Assembly (NCBI GenBank): GCA_036226585.1
Contig: CP108997.1
Span: 372,001-436,000 of the forward strand
DNA from: Streptomyces sp. NBC_00708
GTDB taxonomy: Bacteria > Actinomycetota > Actinomycetes > Streptomycetales > Streptomycetaceae
Length of the DNA stretch: 64,000 bases
Direction: 5' to 3'
The translations under genes and the position numbers were made by a program. The first letter of the stretch is position 1. Each line of letters begins with the position of its first letter. Shown piece by piece: positions 1 through 9,518 of the stretch. The notes below the pieces were generated by a model. The model was not told where the DNA came from. It saw only the letters and a list, made by a program, of their open reading frames with translations, and did no database searches.

Positions 1-459
1 CGTCCGGCGTCCGAGGACCGGGCCGCCGGCACCGGGGCCCCGCACTTCTCGGACGACACCCCGCGCACGGAGCCCTCCACTCCCCCGGCCACCGCCCCCG
101 TACCCCTGGCCGGGAAGGACACCGGCCGCGGCACGGACACCGGTCTCACGGACACGGGCCGCACGCACAGCGCACCCCGCAAGGACGAGTGCCTGCTCCC
201 GACCGGTGACCAGGACAAGCTGGCCCACCGCCTCCACCAGGCGGTGACCGACTTCGTCGAGAGCCCGCAGCGGGCGTTGGAGGAAGCGGAATCCACGTTC
301 GACGCGGTGGTCGCCGGCCTGACGGACGCGCTCAAGGAGCGCCGCAGCACCCTGCACGTCGACGAGCGGGACGGCGACGACCCCGGCGCGCGGACCGAGG
401 AGCTGCGGATCACCCTTCAGCACTACCGCGACCTGACCGAACGGCTCCTGAAGATCTGA
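1..459 (+). CDS. C-terminal part of an unknown protein (cut by window edge)
   Basis: The frame is open from base 1 to a TGA at 457-459, so the gene begins upstream of the window; the first internal GTG (244) is unlikely to be the start because the coding-like frame continues before it. The visible part is about 152 residues. The first ~60 are Pro/Thr/Gly/Asp-rich and look like a flexible linker. From DQDKLAHRLHQAV onward it is a charged alpha-helical segment (residues ~75-152) ending in LTERLLKI. I do not recognise a named family. A strong hairpin follows at 490-532. Confidence 0.6.
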   Translation, partial: RPASEDRAAGTGAPHFSDDTPRTEPSTPPATAPVPLAGKDTGRGTDTGLTDTGRTHSAPRKDECLLPTGDQDKLAHRLHQAVTDFVESPQRALEEAESTFDAVVAGLTDALKERRSTLHVDERDGDDPGARTEELRITLQHYRDLTERLLKI

Positions 460-489
460 GGAGCACAGCGCGGACCGGCCACCCTCTTC

Positions 490-532
490 GCCCGCTGCCC
501 CCGGCACCGCACGTGTGCCGGGGGCAGCGGGC
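490..532. terminator. bidirectional terminator hairpin
   Basis: Perfect 18-bp arms (490-507 and 515-532) with a 7-nt loop lie between two converging genes. There is no T-run, as is usual for Streptomyces terminators. Confidence 0.8.
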
Positions 533-542
533 CGTGCGGCCG

Positions 543-1346
543 CTACGGGCCCGTGTAGACGACCAGTTCGCCGCGCAGGCGCCGCAGCGTGGGCCCGGGG
601 ACGCGCAGCCCGTCGCGTACGTAGCCGTCCAGACCGCCCCAGCGTTCGTCCATGGCGGCCAGGGCGGTGTCCAGATAGCGGGGGCGGACCTCGATGATCG
701 CGGAGGCGATCTCCGGGTCGCCGCCGGCGTCGAGGAAGCCCTGCACGTACGGGCGTCCGGCGATCCGCAGGACCGGGTTCACGGCCAGGAACTCCTGCCG
801 CACGACGTCCCGCGAGGCGCCGAGGACCAGGAGCAGCACGGCCGCCGCCCAGCCCGCGCGGTCCTTGCCGGTCGCGCAGTGGAAGAGCACCGGCCGCGCG
901 GCGGTGTCGGCGGCCGTGTCGATGAAGGCGCGGTACGCGGCGGCGGCCCCGGGCGAGAGCACCATCTGCCGGTACGACTGGGCGACCGCCTCCTCGGCCT
1001 TGCCGTTGCCCAGCAGCCGTTCCGCTTCGACCGGGTCCGCGAGCAGCGCGCGGAAGCGGGCGGGGGTCACGCCGGGGTTGTCCCCCAGCACGTCGGCCAC
1101 GAAGAGCCGGGCGCCGGGCGGGAGGGCGTCGGGGGCCGAGCCGCGCTCGTCGGCGGTCCGCAGGTCGACGACGGTACGGATGCCGAGCGCGGCCACGGCC
1201 GCGGCGTCCACCGGGTCCAGGCCGCCGAGCCGGCCGGAGCGCAGCACCACGCCCTGCCGGACCTGCCGGCCGGGGCCCAGGGTGATGCCTCCCAGATCGC
1301 GCAGATTGAGGGCGGAGACGGTCGGGACGGCCCTGACGGTTTGCAC
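543..1346 (-). CDS. tyrosine/serine protein phosphatase (Y_phosphatase3 type)
   Basis: Protein of 267 aa. The PTP signature HCATGKDRAG (Cys nucleophile, then the phosphate loop and Arg) sits near residue 155. The N-terminus has the NLRDLGG motif usual in IphP/MptpB-like phosphatases. A helical segment after the loop (VLLLVLGASRDVV) is the expected Y_phosphatase3 core. The start is a GTG with AGAGGAAA about 6 bases upstream. It is probably a cytoplasmic phosphatase acting on phosphotyrosine, phosphoserine or phosphoinositide; the substrate cannot be read from sequence. It is monocistronic, with a terminator downstream and about 230 bp of non-coding sequence upstream. Confidence 0.85.
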   Translation of the reverse strand: MQTVRAVPTVSALNLRDLGGITLGPGRQVRQGVVLRSGRLGGLDPVDAAAVAALGIRTVVDLRTADERGSAPDALPPGARLFVADVLGDNPGVTPARFRALLADPVEAERLLGNGKAEEAVAQSYRQMVLSPGAAAAYRAFIDTAADTAARPVLFHCATGKDRAGWAAAVLLLVLGASRDVVRQEFLAVNPVLRIAGRPYVQGFLDAGGDPEIASAIIEVRPRYLDTALAAMDERWGGLDGYVRDGLRVPGPTLRRLRGELVVYTGP

Positions 1347-1413
1347 GATGGATTTCCTCTTTTCCCGGCGCGTATCCGAATTGGTTTCGGCCTGGCCGGA
1401 TCAAAAGTCGCAT

Positions 1414-1427
1414 GATGTCGTCACATC
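1414..1427. repeat. short inverted repeat upstream of the phosphatase gene
   Basis: GATGT-CGTC-ACATC (5-bp arms, 4-bp centre) lies about 70 bp upstream of the phosphatase GTG. It could be an operator; there is no further support. The rest of 1347-1573 shows nothing I recognise. Confidence 0.3.
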
Positions 1428-1573
1428 GACAAAGTAAAACGCCGGGGATCATCGATCGGGCGCGGGCAGACCGCGGACTCGCGGAACGCAGGCCCTTTTC
1501 GGCACTACGGGCCGGGCGCTCGCGAGAATCGGGAAAGCGGATAGCGGCCGGGGAGGGGGAGGAAGCCCCGTCC

Positions 1574-1903
1574 TCATCCGGCCAGCAGCCGTGCCTTCTG
1601 GGCCTCGAATTCGGCGTCGGTCAGGATGCCCTGCCGCTTCAGCGCGGCCAGCCGCTCCAGCTGCCCGATCAGGTCGTCGCCCGGCGCGGCGGCCGGCGGC
1701 GCGGCGGCCGGCGGTGCGGCGGGCTGCGGGGCGGGCTGCACCGGCTGCTGGGCGGCCTCCTGCTCGGCGAACCTCGCCTGCTGGCGCTGCTGGACGCGCC
1801 CGGAGACGGCGGACGCGGTGCCCGCGACGACGGCGGTGCGCGCGGCGGCCCCGATGAGGCCGGGTCCGCGGCGGTTCATTCCGGGTCCTCGGAAGATCGG
1901 CAT
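1574..1903 (-). CDS. small SHOCT-domain protein
   Basis: 109 aa. The C-terminal ~35 residues (DLIGQLERLAALKRQG, then ILTDAEFEAQKARLL) form a SHOCT (short C-terminal) domain, a two-helix module found at the ends of many bacterial proteins and thought to mediate oligomerisation. The middle (residues ~45-72) is a Pro/Ala/Gln linker. The N-terminus carries a Gly/Ala-rich segment, AAARTAVVAGTASAV, that could touch the membrane. GGAAGGGA precedes the ATG. It lies 25 bp downstream of the DUF6325-type gene in the same direction, so the two are probably cotranscribed. The role is unknown. Confidence 0.8.
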   Translation of the reverse strand: MPIFRGPGMNRRGPGLIGAAARTAVVAGTASAVSGRVQQRQQARFAEQEAAQQPVQPAPQPAAPPAAAPPAAAPGDDLIGQLERLAALKRQGILTDAEFEAQKARLLAG

Positions 1904-1928
1904 GACGTGTTCCCTTCCGGTGCGGGCG

Positions 1929-2357
1929 TCAGCTCTCGTGGCCGGCGGCGGAGGCGGCGGCCTCCGCGACCTCGGCGGGAATCCGTTCGTGGGCGATCAC
2001 CTGGCCGCCCGCCGCGCGCACGGCCTCGGACAGCGGGACCGCCCAGAGGTCCTCCCACACGATCAGCGCGGCGGAGCTGCCCGGCGGCACGCGCTCGCCG
2101 AGCATCCGGATGTCCTCGCTGCTCAGCATGCCGCTGACCTCACCCTCGACCGGCTCGAAGGAGACCAGGTCGTCGGGGTCGAGGTCGTCCAGTTCGACGG
2201 CCTCGATCGTGCCGTCCTCGGCCCGCTGCACAAAGGTCAGGTCCAGGATGCGTACCGCCTTCGAGGCGACCGCGTCGGCCAGCGCCGGTGCGATGGCGCC
2301 GGTGAACCGGCTGCCCGGAAAGGCGACGACGAGGTACTCCACGGGTCCCACGGTCAC
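1929..2357 (-). CDS. DUF6325-like acidic protein
   Basis: 142 aa with the GTG start chosen at 2357, because GGAGAGG sits 8 bases upstream and the family-like sequence begins VGPVEYLVVAFPG. The frame stays open to an ATG at 2438, but that extension has no recognisable sequence. The protein is acidic, with alternating strands and helices: LTFVQRAEDGTIEAVEL, then DDLVSF, LSSEDIRMLGERVPPGSSA and VWEDLWA. This resembles the DUF6325 proteins that act with SHOCT-type partners in actinobacteria, and a SHOCT gene follows directly. No catalytic motif is visible. The family name is from memory and is not certain. Confidence 0.7.
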   Translation of the reverse strand: MTVGPVEYLVVAFPGSRFTGAIAPALADAVASKAVRILDLTFVQRAEDGTIEAVELDDLDPDDLVSFEPVEGEVSGMLSSEDIRMLGERVPPGSSAALIVWEDLWAVPLSEAVRAAGGQVIAHERIPAEVAEAAASAAGHES

Positions 2358-2486
2358 GGGCGTGTCCTCTCCGCATGAATGGATCGTGAGCAGCATAACT
2401 TTGGGCATTCCGTGGCGCACTGTGGCAGATCGCCTCAAAACGTCGGCTCCCGGCTACGCGACAGTACGTAAAGGATCAAGTGCGCT

Positions 2487-2528
2487 GGGGGAGTGCAAGG
2501 TCACAGGCCGACGCACTGCTGCTCCCCC
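2487..2528. repeat. inverted repeat just upstream of mutA
   Basis: GGGGGAG (2487-2493) is mirrored by CTCCCCC (2522-2528) over a 28-nt loop that ends 24 nt before the mutA ATG. This could be an mRNA hairpin in the leader or an operator. It does not look like a cobalamin riboswitch. Confidence 0.3.
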
Positions 2529-2552
2529 GGGAGCTGTCCTAGCATCTGGGCC

Positions 2553-4409
2553 ATGACGGTCCAGCCTGCTGACGGGCTTTCGCTGGCCGCCGGATTCCCT
2601 GACCCCGCCCATGAGCAGTGGCAGAGCCTCGTCGAGGGTGTGCTCCGCAAATCGGGCAAGGACGTATCGGGACCGGCTGCCGAGGAAGCGCTGTCCACCA
2701 CGGTGGAGGACGGGCTCATCACCCGCCCCCTCTACACCTCGCGCGACGACGCGCCCGACGCCGGTCTCCCCGGGTTCGCCCCCTTCACCCGCGGCAGCAG
2801 GCCGGAAGGGTGTACGGCGAGCGGCTGGGGCGTACGGCAGCGGCACGCGTTCACCGACCCCGCCCGGCTCAACGAGGCCGTGCTCACGGACCTGGAGAAC
2901 GGCGTCACCTCGCTGTGGCTGGCCGTCGGCGGCGCCTGTGGCGTGCCGGTGTCAGGTCTGGAGCGGGCGCTCGACGGGGTCCTCCTGGACCTCGCGCCCC
3001 TCGTGCTGGACGCGGGCGCGGAACTGGACTCCGCGGCCACCGAGTTGCTGCGGCTGCACACAAAGCGCGGGGTCCCGGCGGACCAGGTGCGGGGCAGTCT
3101 CGGCGCCGATCCGCTGGGGCGGGCGGCGCGCGAGGGCAACGAGCCCGACCTGGCGGACGCCGTCCGGTGGGCGCTGCGGTGCGCCGGGGAGTACCCGGGA
3201 CTGCGGGCCATCGTCGTGGACGCGATGCCGTACCACGAGGCCGGCGCTTCGGCGGCCCAGGAGCTGGGCGCTTCGCTGGCCACCGGTGTCGCCTATCTGC
3301 GGGCGCTGACGGATGCCGGGCTCGGCGTCGAAGAGGCGTGCGCGCAGCTGGAGTTCCGGTACGCGGCGACCGCCGACCAGTTCCTGACGATCGCCCGGAT
3401 GCGGGCGGCGCGCCGGCTGTGGGCGCGGGTCGCCGAGGCCTGTGGGGCTCCCGGTGCGGGGGCGCAACGGCAGCACGCGGTCACCTCGCCGGTGATGATG
3501 ACGCGGCGCGACCCGTGGGTGAACATGCTGCGGACCACGCTGGCGAGTCTCGGCGCGGGTGTCGGCGGGGCCGACGCGGTGACGGTGCTGCCGTTCGATC
3601 ACGCACTGGGCCTGCCCGACGCGTTCGCCCGGCGCATCGCCCGTAACACCTCCACGATCCTGCTGGAGGAATCGCACCTGGCCCGGGTCATCGACCCGGC
3701 GGGCGGTTCCTGGTACGTGGAGCGGCTCACCGACGAACTCGCGGAAGCGGCCTGGTCGTTCTTCCAGGAGATCGAGCGGGCGGGCGGCATGGCCGCCGCG
3801 CTGGGCTCGGGGCTGGTCGCGGAGCGGATCGCGACGACCTGGGAGGCGCGCAAGAAGGACCTGGCGCGGCGCAAGGAGCCGGTGACCGGGGTGAGCGAGT
3901 TCCCGCTGCTGGACGAACGCCGGGTCGAGCGCGAGCCGCTGCCGCCGGCCCCCGTGGGCGGCGGGCTTCCGGTCGTGCGGCGCGACGAGGCGTTCGAGGC
4001 GCTGCGGCTCCGCTCGGACGCCCATCTGGCGGCGACCGGCGGCCGGCCGAAGGTGTTCATCGCCGCGCTCGGCCCGGCGGCGGCGCACACCGCGCGGGCC
4101 TCCTTCGCCGCGAACCTGTTCCAGGCGGGCGGGATCGAGGCCGTGCACAAGCCGGCGCGGGTGGACGCGTCGACGGTGGCCGAGGCGTTCGCCGCCTCGG
4201 GGACCGATGTGGCGTGCCTGTGCTCCAGCGACGCGCTCTACGCCGAACAGGCGGCGGAGGTCGCCGCGGCACTGGTCGCGGCGGGTGCGCGGCGCGTGTA
4301 CCTGGCGGGGCGGCCCGCCGCGTACGACGGTGTCGACGCGTACGTCTTCGCCGGCTGCGACGCGGTGGACGTGCTCTCTTCCCTTCTCGACCGGATGGGT
4401 GTGGCGTAA
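2553..4409 (+). CDS. mutA: methylmalonyl-CoA mutase, small (alpha) subunit
   Basis: 618 aa from the ATG at 2553; an in-frame ATG at 2493 adds a Cys-rich, unfamily-like 20 residues and was not used. This is the non-catalytic partner of the B12-dependent enzyme interconverting succinyl-CoA and (R)-methylmalonyl-CoA. The TIM-barrel part includes family blocks such as [17 protein letters not shown] and [15 protein letters not shown]. The C-terminal Rossmann-like domain (residues ~490-618) lacks the DxHxxG cobalamin motif, as expected for the small subunit. The stop overlaps the mutB start (TAATG), so translation is coupled. Pathways: propionate/odd-chain catabolism and methylmalonyl-CoA supply for polyketides. 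Confidence 0.95.
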   Translation: MTVQPADGLSLAAGFPDPAHEQWQSLVEGVLRKSGKDVSGPAAEEALSTTVEDGLITRPLYTSRDDAPDAGLPGFAPFTRGSRPEGCTASGWGVRQRHAFTDPARLNEAVLTDLENGVTSLWLAVGGACGVPVSGLERALDGVLLDLAPLVLDAGAELDSAATELLRLHTKRGVPADQVRGSLGADPLGRAAREGNEPDLADAVRWALRCAGEYPGLRAIVVDAMPYHEAGASAAQELGASLATGVAYLRALTDAGLGVEEACAQLEFRYAATADQFLTIARMRAARRLWARVAEACGAPGAGAQRQHAVTSPVMMTRRDPWVNMLRTTLASLGAGVGGADAVTVLPFDHALGLPDAFARRIARNTSTILLEESHLARVIDPAGGSWYVERLTDELAEAAWSFFQEIERAGGMAAALGSGLVAERIATTWEARKKDLARRKEPVTGVSEFPLLDERRVEREPLPPAPVGGGLPVVRRDEAFEALRLRSDAHLAATGGRPKVFIAALGPAAAHTARASFAANLFQAGGIEAVHKPARVDASTVAEAFAASGTDVACLCSSDALYAEQAAEVAAALVAAGARRVYLAGRPAAYDGVDAYVFAGCDAVDVLSSLLDRMGVA

Positions 4410-6610
4410 TGCGTATCCCCGACTTCTCCGACATCGCGCTCGGGCCGGGCGGCGCCCCCGAGGTCACCGAGGACCAGTGGCGCGCCGCGGTCAAGGAGTC
4501 CTCCGGCAGCTCCGACGGCGATCTGCTGTGGGAGACGCCCGAAGGCATCGCGGTCAAGCCGCTGTACACCGACCGGGACCTGGAGGGGCTCGACTTCCTC
4601 CACACGTACCCCGGCATCGCGCCGTACCTGCGCGGTCCGTATCCGACGATGTACGTCAACCAGCCCTGGACGATCCGGCAGTACGCGGGCTTCTCCACCG
4701 CCGAGGAGTCCAACGCCTTCTACCGCCGCAATCTGGCGGCCGGGCAGAAGGGCCTGTCGGTCGCCTTCGACCTGCCGACGCACCGCGGTTACGACAGCGA
4801 CCACCCCCGGGTGACGGGCGACGTCGGCATGGCGGGTGTGGCGATCGACTCGATCTACGACATGCGTCAGCTCTTCGACGGCATCCCGCTGGACCGGATG
4901 TCGGTGTCGATGACGATGAACGGCGCGGTGCTGCCGGTCCTCGCGCTGTACATCGTGGCCGCCGAGGAACAGGGCGTACCGCCCGAGAAGCTGGCCGGGA
5001 CCATTCAGAACGACATTCTGAAGGAGTTCATGGTCCGCAACACCTACATCTATCCGCCGAAGCCCTCGATGCGGATCATCTCCGACATCTTCTCGTACAC
5101 CTCGCAGAAGATGCCGCGCTACAACTCGATCTCCATCTCCGGCTACCACATCCAGGAGGCCGGGGCGACGGCCGATCTGGAGCTGGCCTACACCCTGGCC
5201 GACGGGGTGGAGTACCTGCGCGCCGGGCAGAACGCGGGGCTCGACGTCGACGCGTTCGCGCCCCGGCTGTCATTCTTCTGGGCGATCGGCATGAATTTCT
5301 TCATGGAGATCGCGAAGCTGCGCGCCGCCCGGCTGCTCTGGGCCAAGCTGGTGCAGCAGTTCGAGCCGAAGAACGCCAAGTCGCTGTCGCTGCGGACGCA
5401 CTCGCAGACCTCCGGCTGGTCGCTGACCGCGCAGGACGTGTTCAACAACGTCACGCGCACCTGCGTCGAGGCGATGGCCGCCACCCAGGGCCACACCCAG
5501 TCCCTGCACACCAACGCGCTCGACGAGGCGCTGGCCCTGCCGACGGACTTCTCCGCGCGCATCGCCCGCAACACCCAGCTGCTGCTCCAGCAGGAGTCCG
5601 GCACCGGCCGGGTCATCGACCCGTGGGGCGGCAGCGCGTACGTGGAGAAGCTGACGTACGACCTGGCGCGGCGGGCCTGGCAGCACATCGAGGAGGTCGA
5701 GGCGGCCGGCGGCATGGCCAAGGCCATCGACGCGGGCATCCCGAAGCTGCGCATCGAGGAGGCCGCCGCCCGCACCCAGGCACGCATCGACTCCGGCCGC
5801 CAGCCGGTGATCGGGGTCAACAAGTACCGGGTCGAGACCGACGAGCAGATCGACGTGCTCAAGGTCGACAACACCTCGGTGCGCGCCCAGCAGATCGAGA
5901 AGCTGCGCCGGCTGCGCCAGGAGCGGGACGAGCAGGCCTGCCAGGACGCCCTGCGCGCGCTGACCGCCGCCGCCGAGCGGGACCCCGGTCCCGGTCTGGA
6001 AGGCAATCTGCTGGCGCTGGCCGTGGACGCGGCCCGCGCGATGGCGACGGTGGGCGAGATCTCGGACGCCCTGGAGAAGGTCTACGGCCGGCACGCGGGC
6101 CAGATCCGTACGATCTCCGGTGTGTACCGCAACGAGGCAGGGGAGTCGCCGTCCGTGGACCGCACCCGCGCGCTGGTCGACGCGTTCGAGGAGGCGGAGG
6201 GTCGCCGTCCGCGCATCCTCGTCGCCAAGATGGGCCAGGACGGGCACGACCGGGGCCAGAAGGTGATCGCGACCGCCTTCGCCGACCTGGGCTTCGACGT
6301 GGACGTCGGCCCGCTGTTCCAGACACCGGGCGAGGTCGCCCGGCAGGCGGTCGAGGCGGACGTGCACATCGTAGGCGTCTCGTCGCTGGCCGCCGGCCAC
6401 CTCACGCTCGTCCCGGCGCTCCGCGAGGAGCTGGCCGCCGAGGGGCGTGAGGACATCATGATCGTGGTGGGCGGGGTGATCCCGCCGCAGGACGTCGACG
6501 CGCTCCTGGAGGCGGGTGCCGCGGCCGTGTTCCCGCCCGGGACGGTGATCCCGGAGGCGGCCCACGACCTGGTGACGCGGCTCGGTTCCGCTCTCGGCCA
6601 CGAGCTGTGA
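4409..6610 (+). CDS. mutB: methylmalonyl-CoA mutase, large catalytic subunit
   Basis: 733 aa from the ATG overlapping the mutA stop. The catalytic barrel spans residues ~30-550, with blocks such as [34 protein letters not shown] and [15 protein letters not shown]. The C-terminal cobalamin domain (from ~600) has [10 protein letters not shown], the DxHxxG motif whose His ligates Co in base-off/His-on B12. It is full length for the family. It works with MutA and is kept active by the MeaB GTPase encoded 11 bp downstream. No methylmalonyl-CoA epimerase is in the window. Confidence 0.97.
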   Translation: MRIPDFSDIALGPGGAPEVTEDQWRAAVKESSGSSDGDLLWETPEGIAVKPLYTDRDLEGLDFLHTYPGIAPYLRGPYPTMYVNQPWTIRQYAGFSTAEESNAFYRRNLAAGQKGLSVAFDLPTHRGYDSDHPRVTGDVGMAGVAIDSIYDMRQLFDGIPLDRMSVSMTMNGAVLPVLALYIVAAEEQGVPPEKLAGTIQNDILKEFMVRNTYIYPPKPSMRIISDIFSYTSQKMPRYNSISISGYHIQEAGATADLELAYTLADGVEYLRAGQNAGLDVDAFAPRLSFFWAIGMNFFMEIAKLRAARLLWAKLVQQFEPKNAKSLSLRTHSQTSGWSLTAQDVFNNVTRTCVEAMAATQGHTQSLHTNALDEALALPTDFSARIARNTQLLLQQESGTGRVIDPWGGSAYVEKLTYDLARRAWQHIEEVEAAGGMAKAIDAGIPKLRIEEAAARTQARIDSGRQPVIGVNKYRVETDEQIDVLKVDNTSVRAQQIEKLRRLRQERDEQACQDALRALTAAAERDPGPGLEGNLLALAVDAARAMATVGEISDALEKVYGRHAGQIRTISGVYRNEAGESPSVDRTRALVDAFEEAEGRRPRILVAKMGQDGHDRGQKVIATAFADLGFDVDVGPLFQTPGEVARQAVEADVHIVGVSSLAAGHLTLVPALREELAAEGREDIMIVVGGVIPPQDVDALLEAGAAAVFPPGTVIPEAAHDLVTRLGSALGHEL

Positions 6611-6621
6611 GCCGCTGAACC

Positions 6622-7620
6622 ATGGCCCCGAGGATCGATCTCGACAGTTATGTGAAGGGCGTGCTCGACGGGAAGCGCGCGCACATCGCGCGCGCCATCA
6701 CCCTCGTCGAGTCCACCCGCCCCGACCACCGGGCACTGGCGCAGGAGCTGCTGCGCCGGCTGCTGCCGCACTCGGGTCACGCGCGGCGCGTCGGCATCAG
6801 CGGGGTGCCCGGGGTCGGCAAGTCGACGTTCATCGACGCGCTCGGCACCATGCTCACCGGGCTGGGGCACCGGGTAGCCGTCCTGGCGGTCGACCCGTCG
6901 TCCAGCCGTACGGGCGGCTCCATCCTGGGCGACAAGACCCGGATGGAGCGCCTCGCGGTGGACCCGGCGGCCTTCGTGCGCCCCTCCCCCACCGCGGGCA
7001 CGCTGGGCGGGGTGGCCAAGGCGACCCGTGAGTCCATCGTGGTGATGGAGGCGGCGGGCTATGACGTGGTGCTGGTGGAGACGGTCGGCGTCGGCCAGTC
7101 GGAGACGGCGGTCGCCAACATGGTCGACACGTTCCTGCTGCTGACCCTGGCACGGACCGGCGACCAGTTGCAGGGCATCAAGAAGGGGGTCCTGGAGCTC
7201 GCGGACGCCATCGCGGTCAACAAGGCCGACGGTCCGCACGAGCGCGACGCGCGTGCCGCGGCCCGTGAACTGGCGGGCGCGCTGCGGCTGATGCACCCGG
7301 TGGACGCGGCGTGGACCCCGCCGGTCCTGACGTGCAGCGCACGCGAGTCGACGGGTCTCGACGCGCTGTGGGAACGGCTGGAGCAGCACCGGGCGCTCCT
7401 GGAGTCGACCGGGAGGCTCGCCGCCAAGCGCAGCGAGCAGCAGGTCGACTGGACCTGGACGATGGTGCGCGACGAACTGCTGGAGAGCCTGCGCGCCCAC
7501 GCGGGGGTGCGGGCACTGGCGCCGGATCTGGAGCGCCGGGTGCGGGAGGGGACGCTGCCGGCGACGCTGGCCGCCGAGGAGATCCTCGCCGCGTTCCGGG
7601 GGGCCGGCCCGGCGGACTGA
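6622..7620 (+). CDS. meaB: methylmalonyl-CoA mutase chaperone GTPase
   Basis: 332 aa, G3E family P-loop GTPase (MeaB/ArgK). The Walker A motif GVPGVGKST is near residue 60, followed by VDPSSSRTGGSILGDKTRM, the base/switch region VETVGVGQSE, and NKAD as the guanine-specificity motif. MeaB gates adenosylcobalamin loading and protects MutAB from inactivation. The C-terminal ~60 residues form the helical dimerisation arm. The gene is 11 bp after mutB, and the gap has only a weak ribosome binding site, so it is likely translated by coupling. The older name ArgK (arginine transport kinase) is misleading in this context. Confidence 0.95.
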   Translation: MAPRIDLDSYVKGVLDGKRAHIARAITLVESTRPDHRALAQELLRRLLPHSGHARRVGISGVPGVGKSTFIDALGTMLTGLGHRVAVLAVDPSSSRTGGSILGDKTRMERLAVDPAAFVRPSPTAGTLGGVAKATRESIVVMEAAGYDVVLVETVGVGQSETAVANMVDTFLLLTLARTGDQLQGIKKGVLELADAIAVNKADGPHERDARAAARELAGALRLMHPVDAAWTPPVLTCSARESTGLDALWERLEQHRALLESTGRLAAKRSEQQVDWTWTMVRDELLESLRAHAGVRALAPDLERRVREGTLPATLAAEEILAAFRGAGPAD

Positions 7621-7636
7621 GCCGCCGGGCGGTGAG

Positions 7637-7653
7637 CCGGGCGCCGCGCCCGG
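7637..7653. terminator. short hairpin between converging meaB and ndh
   Basis: CCGGGCG-CCG-CGCCCGG, 7-bp arms with a 3-nt loop, in the 34-bp gap between two converging stops. It is short but well placed. Confidence 0.45.
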
Positions 7654-7654
7654 G

Positions 7655-9016
7655 TCACATCCGGGTGTGGAGGGCGGCGGTGTGCTTGCGGACCTGTTCC
7701 GGGGTCATATAGCTGTCGGTGTACTCGAAGTCCCGGAGCGTCGCCGGTTTGCGCATCTGGAAGCCGGTGCGGACGAAGTCGTCGCCGGCGGTGGCGTTGA
7801 TCAGCCAGTTCGCCATGACGCGGGCCTTGGCCACGTTGGTGCGCAGCGCCGACCAGTGATAGCCGCGGGCCACGGCCTGGGCGCTGATGCCGTGCAGTTC
7901 GATGCCGAGCGGCTTGGAGACGGCGTCCTTGCCGCCGAGGTCCACGACGAGCCCGAGGTCCTTGTGGACGTAGGGCTGCAACGGCTGATCGCGGAGCTTC
8001 GCCAGGAGGTTGTCGGCGAGCCTGCGGCCCTGGCGCTGCGCGTGCTGGGCGGTGGGCGGGCACACCGCGCCGTCACCCTTGGCCAGGTCGGGCACGGCGG
8101 CCACGTCGCCGAGCGCGAAGATGCCGTCGTGGCCCGGCAGCACCATCTCGGGCGTCACGGCGAGCCGGCCCTTGACGGTCTCCGCGTCGAAGGTGCCCAC
8201 CAGCGGGCTGGCGGCGACCCCGGCGGTCCAGATCAGGGTCCGGCAGGGCAGCACCCGGCCGTCGGTGAACTTCACGGTGTCGGGCCCCGCCTCGGCGACC
8301 GACACACCGAGCGAGACCTCGATGCCCCGGTCGCGCAGCACCTTGAGGGCGCTGGCGCCGAGCCGGTCGCCGAGTTCGGGCATGAGCTTGGGCGCGATGT
8401 CGATCAGGTGCCACTTGATGAGCTTCGGGTCGAGGCGGGGGTAGTGCCGCAGCGCGTTGGTGGTGAGGCGCTGGAGGCAGGCCGCGGTCTCGGTGCCGGC
8501 GTAGCCGCCGCCCACCACAACGAACTGGAGCCGGGAGGCACGCTCCTCCTCGTCGTCGCTGGCGTCCGCGAGGTCGAGCTGCGCGATCACGTGATCGCGT
8601 ACGTAGGCGGCCTCGGCCAGCGTCTTCATGCCGCGCGCGTGGTCGAGGAGGCCGGGGATGTCGAAGGTCCGGGTGACGCTGCCGGGGCTGAGGACGAGGT
8701 AGTCGTACGGCTCGTTCACGATCTCGTCGGTGATCTTGCGGACCACGCAGATCTTCGCCGCGGGGTCCACGCCGATGGCCCCGCCGGGGATGATGCGGGT
8801 GCGGTGGCGGCTGCTGCGGCGCAGCGACAGCGCGACGGACTGCGGGGTCAGCACCCCGGACGCCACCTGGGGCAGCAGGGGCAGGTAGAGCTGGTACGAG
8901 AACGGGGCGACGAGGGCGATGTCCGCTTCTCCGGGCCGCAGCCCCCGCTCCAGACGGCGTACGCACTCGACCCCGGCGAAACCGGCTCCGACTACGAGAA
9001 TCCTGGGTCGTGCCAC
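7655..9016 (-). CDS. ndh: type II NADH dehydrogenase-like FAD oxidoreductase
   Basis: 453 aa from the GTG at 9016, chosen because AGAAGGGA lies just upstream and the protein then begins at the FAD-binding strand ARPRILVVGAGFAG. A second Rossmann motif, VVVGGGYAGTETA, at ~residue 160 binds NAD(P)H. The C-terminal GDVAAVPD-like block holds the FAD ribityl contact. This is the layout of single-subunit, non-proton-pumping NADH:menaquinone reductases, peripheral on the inner face of the membrane. The next gene upstream on the same strand is an orphan cytochrome oxidase subunit I operon, so both ends of an aerobic electron chain are represented here. Confidence 0.88.
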   Translation of the reverse strand: MARPRILVVGAGFAGVECVRRLERGLRPGEADIALVAPFSYQLYLPLLPQVASGVLTPQSVALSLRRSSRHRTRIIPGGAIGVDPAAKICVVRKITDEIVNEPYDYLVLSPGSVTRTFDIPGLLDHARGMKTLAEAAYVRDHVIAQLDLADASDDEEERASRLQFVVVGGGYAGTETAACLQRLTTNALRHYPRLDPKLIKWHLIDIAPKLMPELGDRLGASALKVLRDRGIEVSLGVSVAEAGPDTVKFTDGRVLPCRTLIWTAGVAASPLVGTFDAETVKGRLAVTPEMVLPGHDGIFALGDVAAVPDLAKGDGAVCPPTAQHAQRQGRRLADNLLAKLRDQPLQPYVHKDLGLVVDLGGKDAVSKPLGIELHGISAQAVARGYHWSALRTNVAKARVMANWLINATAGDDFVRTGFQMRKPATLRDFEYTDSYMTPEQVRKHTAALHTRM

Positions 9017-9043
9017 AGTGATCGTCCCTTCTGGGGGTCTGCA

Positions 9044-9142
9044 CGGTCGTCCGTTCGCCTGCCCCGTCACACGCGCCCGTCACCTCTCATCTTCACGACA
9101 GGGGTGCGAGTGCGCCTGCTGGGAAGGCAGAACGGACGACCG
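9044..9142. repeat. 13-bp perfect inverted repeat flanking the ndh upstream region
   Basis: CGGTCGTCCGTTC at 9044-9056 is exactly mirrored by GAACGGACGACCG at 9130-9142, 73 bp apart. The flanking GCCTGCC/GGCAG bases extend the similarity imperfectly. The whole lies between the ndh start and the stop of the upstream small gene. It may be a long-loop terminator of the ctaD operon or paired operator half-sites. Confidence 0.55.
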
Positions 9143-9149
9143 CCGCGCG

Positions 9150-9518
9150 TCATCGGGCCAGATAGCCCACCACACCGCAGGCGCCGCCCGCCGCGCCCGC
9201 GCAGACCACGGCGGCGGCGACGCAGCGGGCGCGGAGCCTGCGGTAGCGCTCGGTGTACTCACCGCGCAGTTGCAGGGCGCGGGCGGAGATCCGCACCAGC
9301 ATCGCCCGGGACTCGGCGGTGCGCTCCGCGCTGTAGACCCGCTCGACGTCCTCGCGCTGGGCGGTCGTGAGCCAGGGCAGCTGGTCGGTGAAGCGGCGGG
9401 CGAGCCTGTGCGCCTGCTCGACCTCGGCGTTCCACAGCAGGTATCCCTCCATCTGGGCCAGCCCGCGGGCGCTCTCGGTGTCCGGTCCGCCCGCCGCCCG
9501 CCTCTCCTCGCCGCTCAC
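9150..9518 (-). CDS. small C-terminally anchored membrane protein, coupled to ctaD
   Basis: 122 aa starting at a GTG that overlaps the ctaD stop (GTGA), so it is translationally coupled to it. The body is helical and charged, with [30 protein letters not shown] and [18 protein letters not shown]. It ends in one hydrophobic segment of about 20 residues ([20 protein letters not shown]), predicting a tail-anchored protein with a cytoplasmic N-terminal domain. I recognise no family. The position immediately after an orphan oxidase subunit I suggests an accessory or assembly role, which is inference only. Confidence 0.75.
   Translation of the reverse strand: MSGEERRAAGGPDTESARGLAQMEGYLLWNAEVEQAHRLARRFTDQLPWLTTAQREDVERVYSAERTAESRAMLVRISARALQLRGEYTERYRRLRARCVAAAVVCAGAAGGACGVVGYLAR

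Noticed and set aside
2358..2552. Cobalamin riboswitch upstream of the mutase operon
   Set aside because: No B12 box or GGTGxxAATCC core is present, only a simple 7-bp inverted repeat.
9044..9142. Insertion-sequence terminal repeats
   Set aside because: The perfect 13-bp arms enclose only 73 bp with no transposase frame and no target-site duplication.
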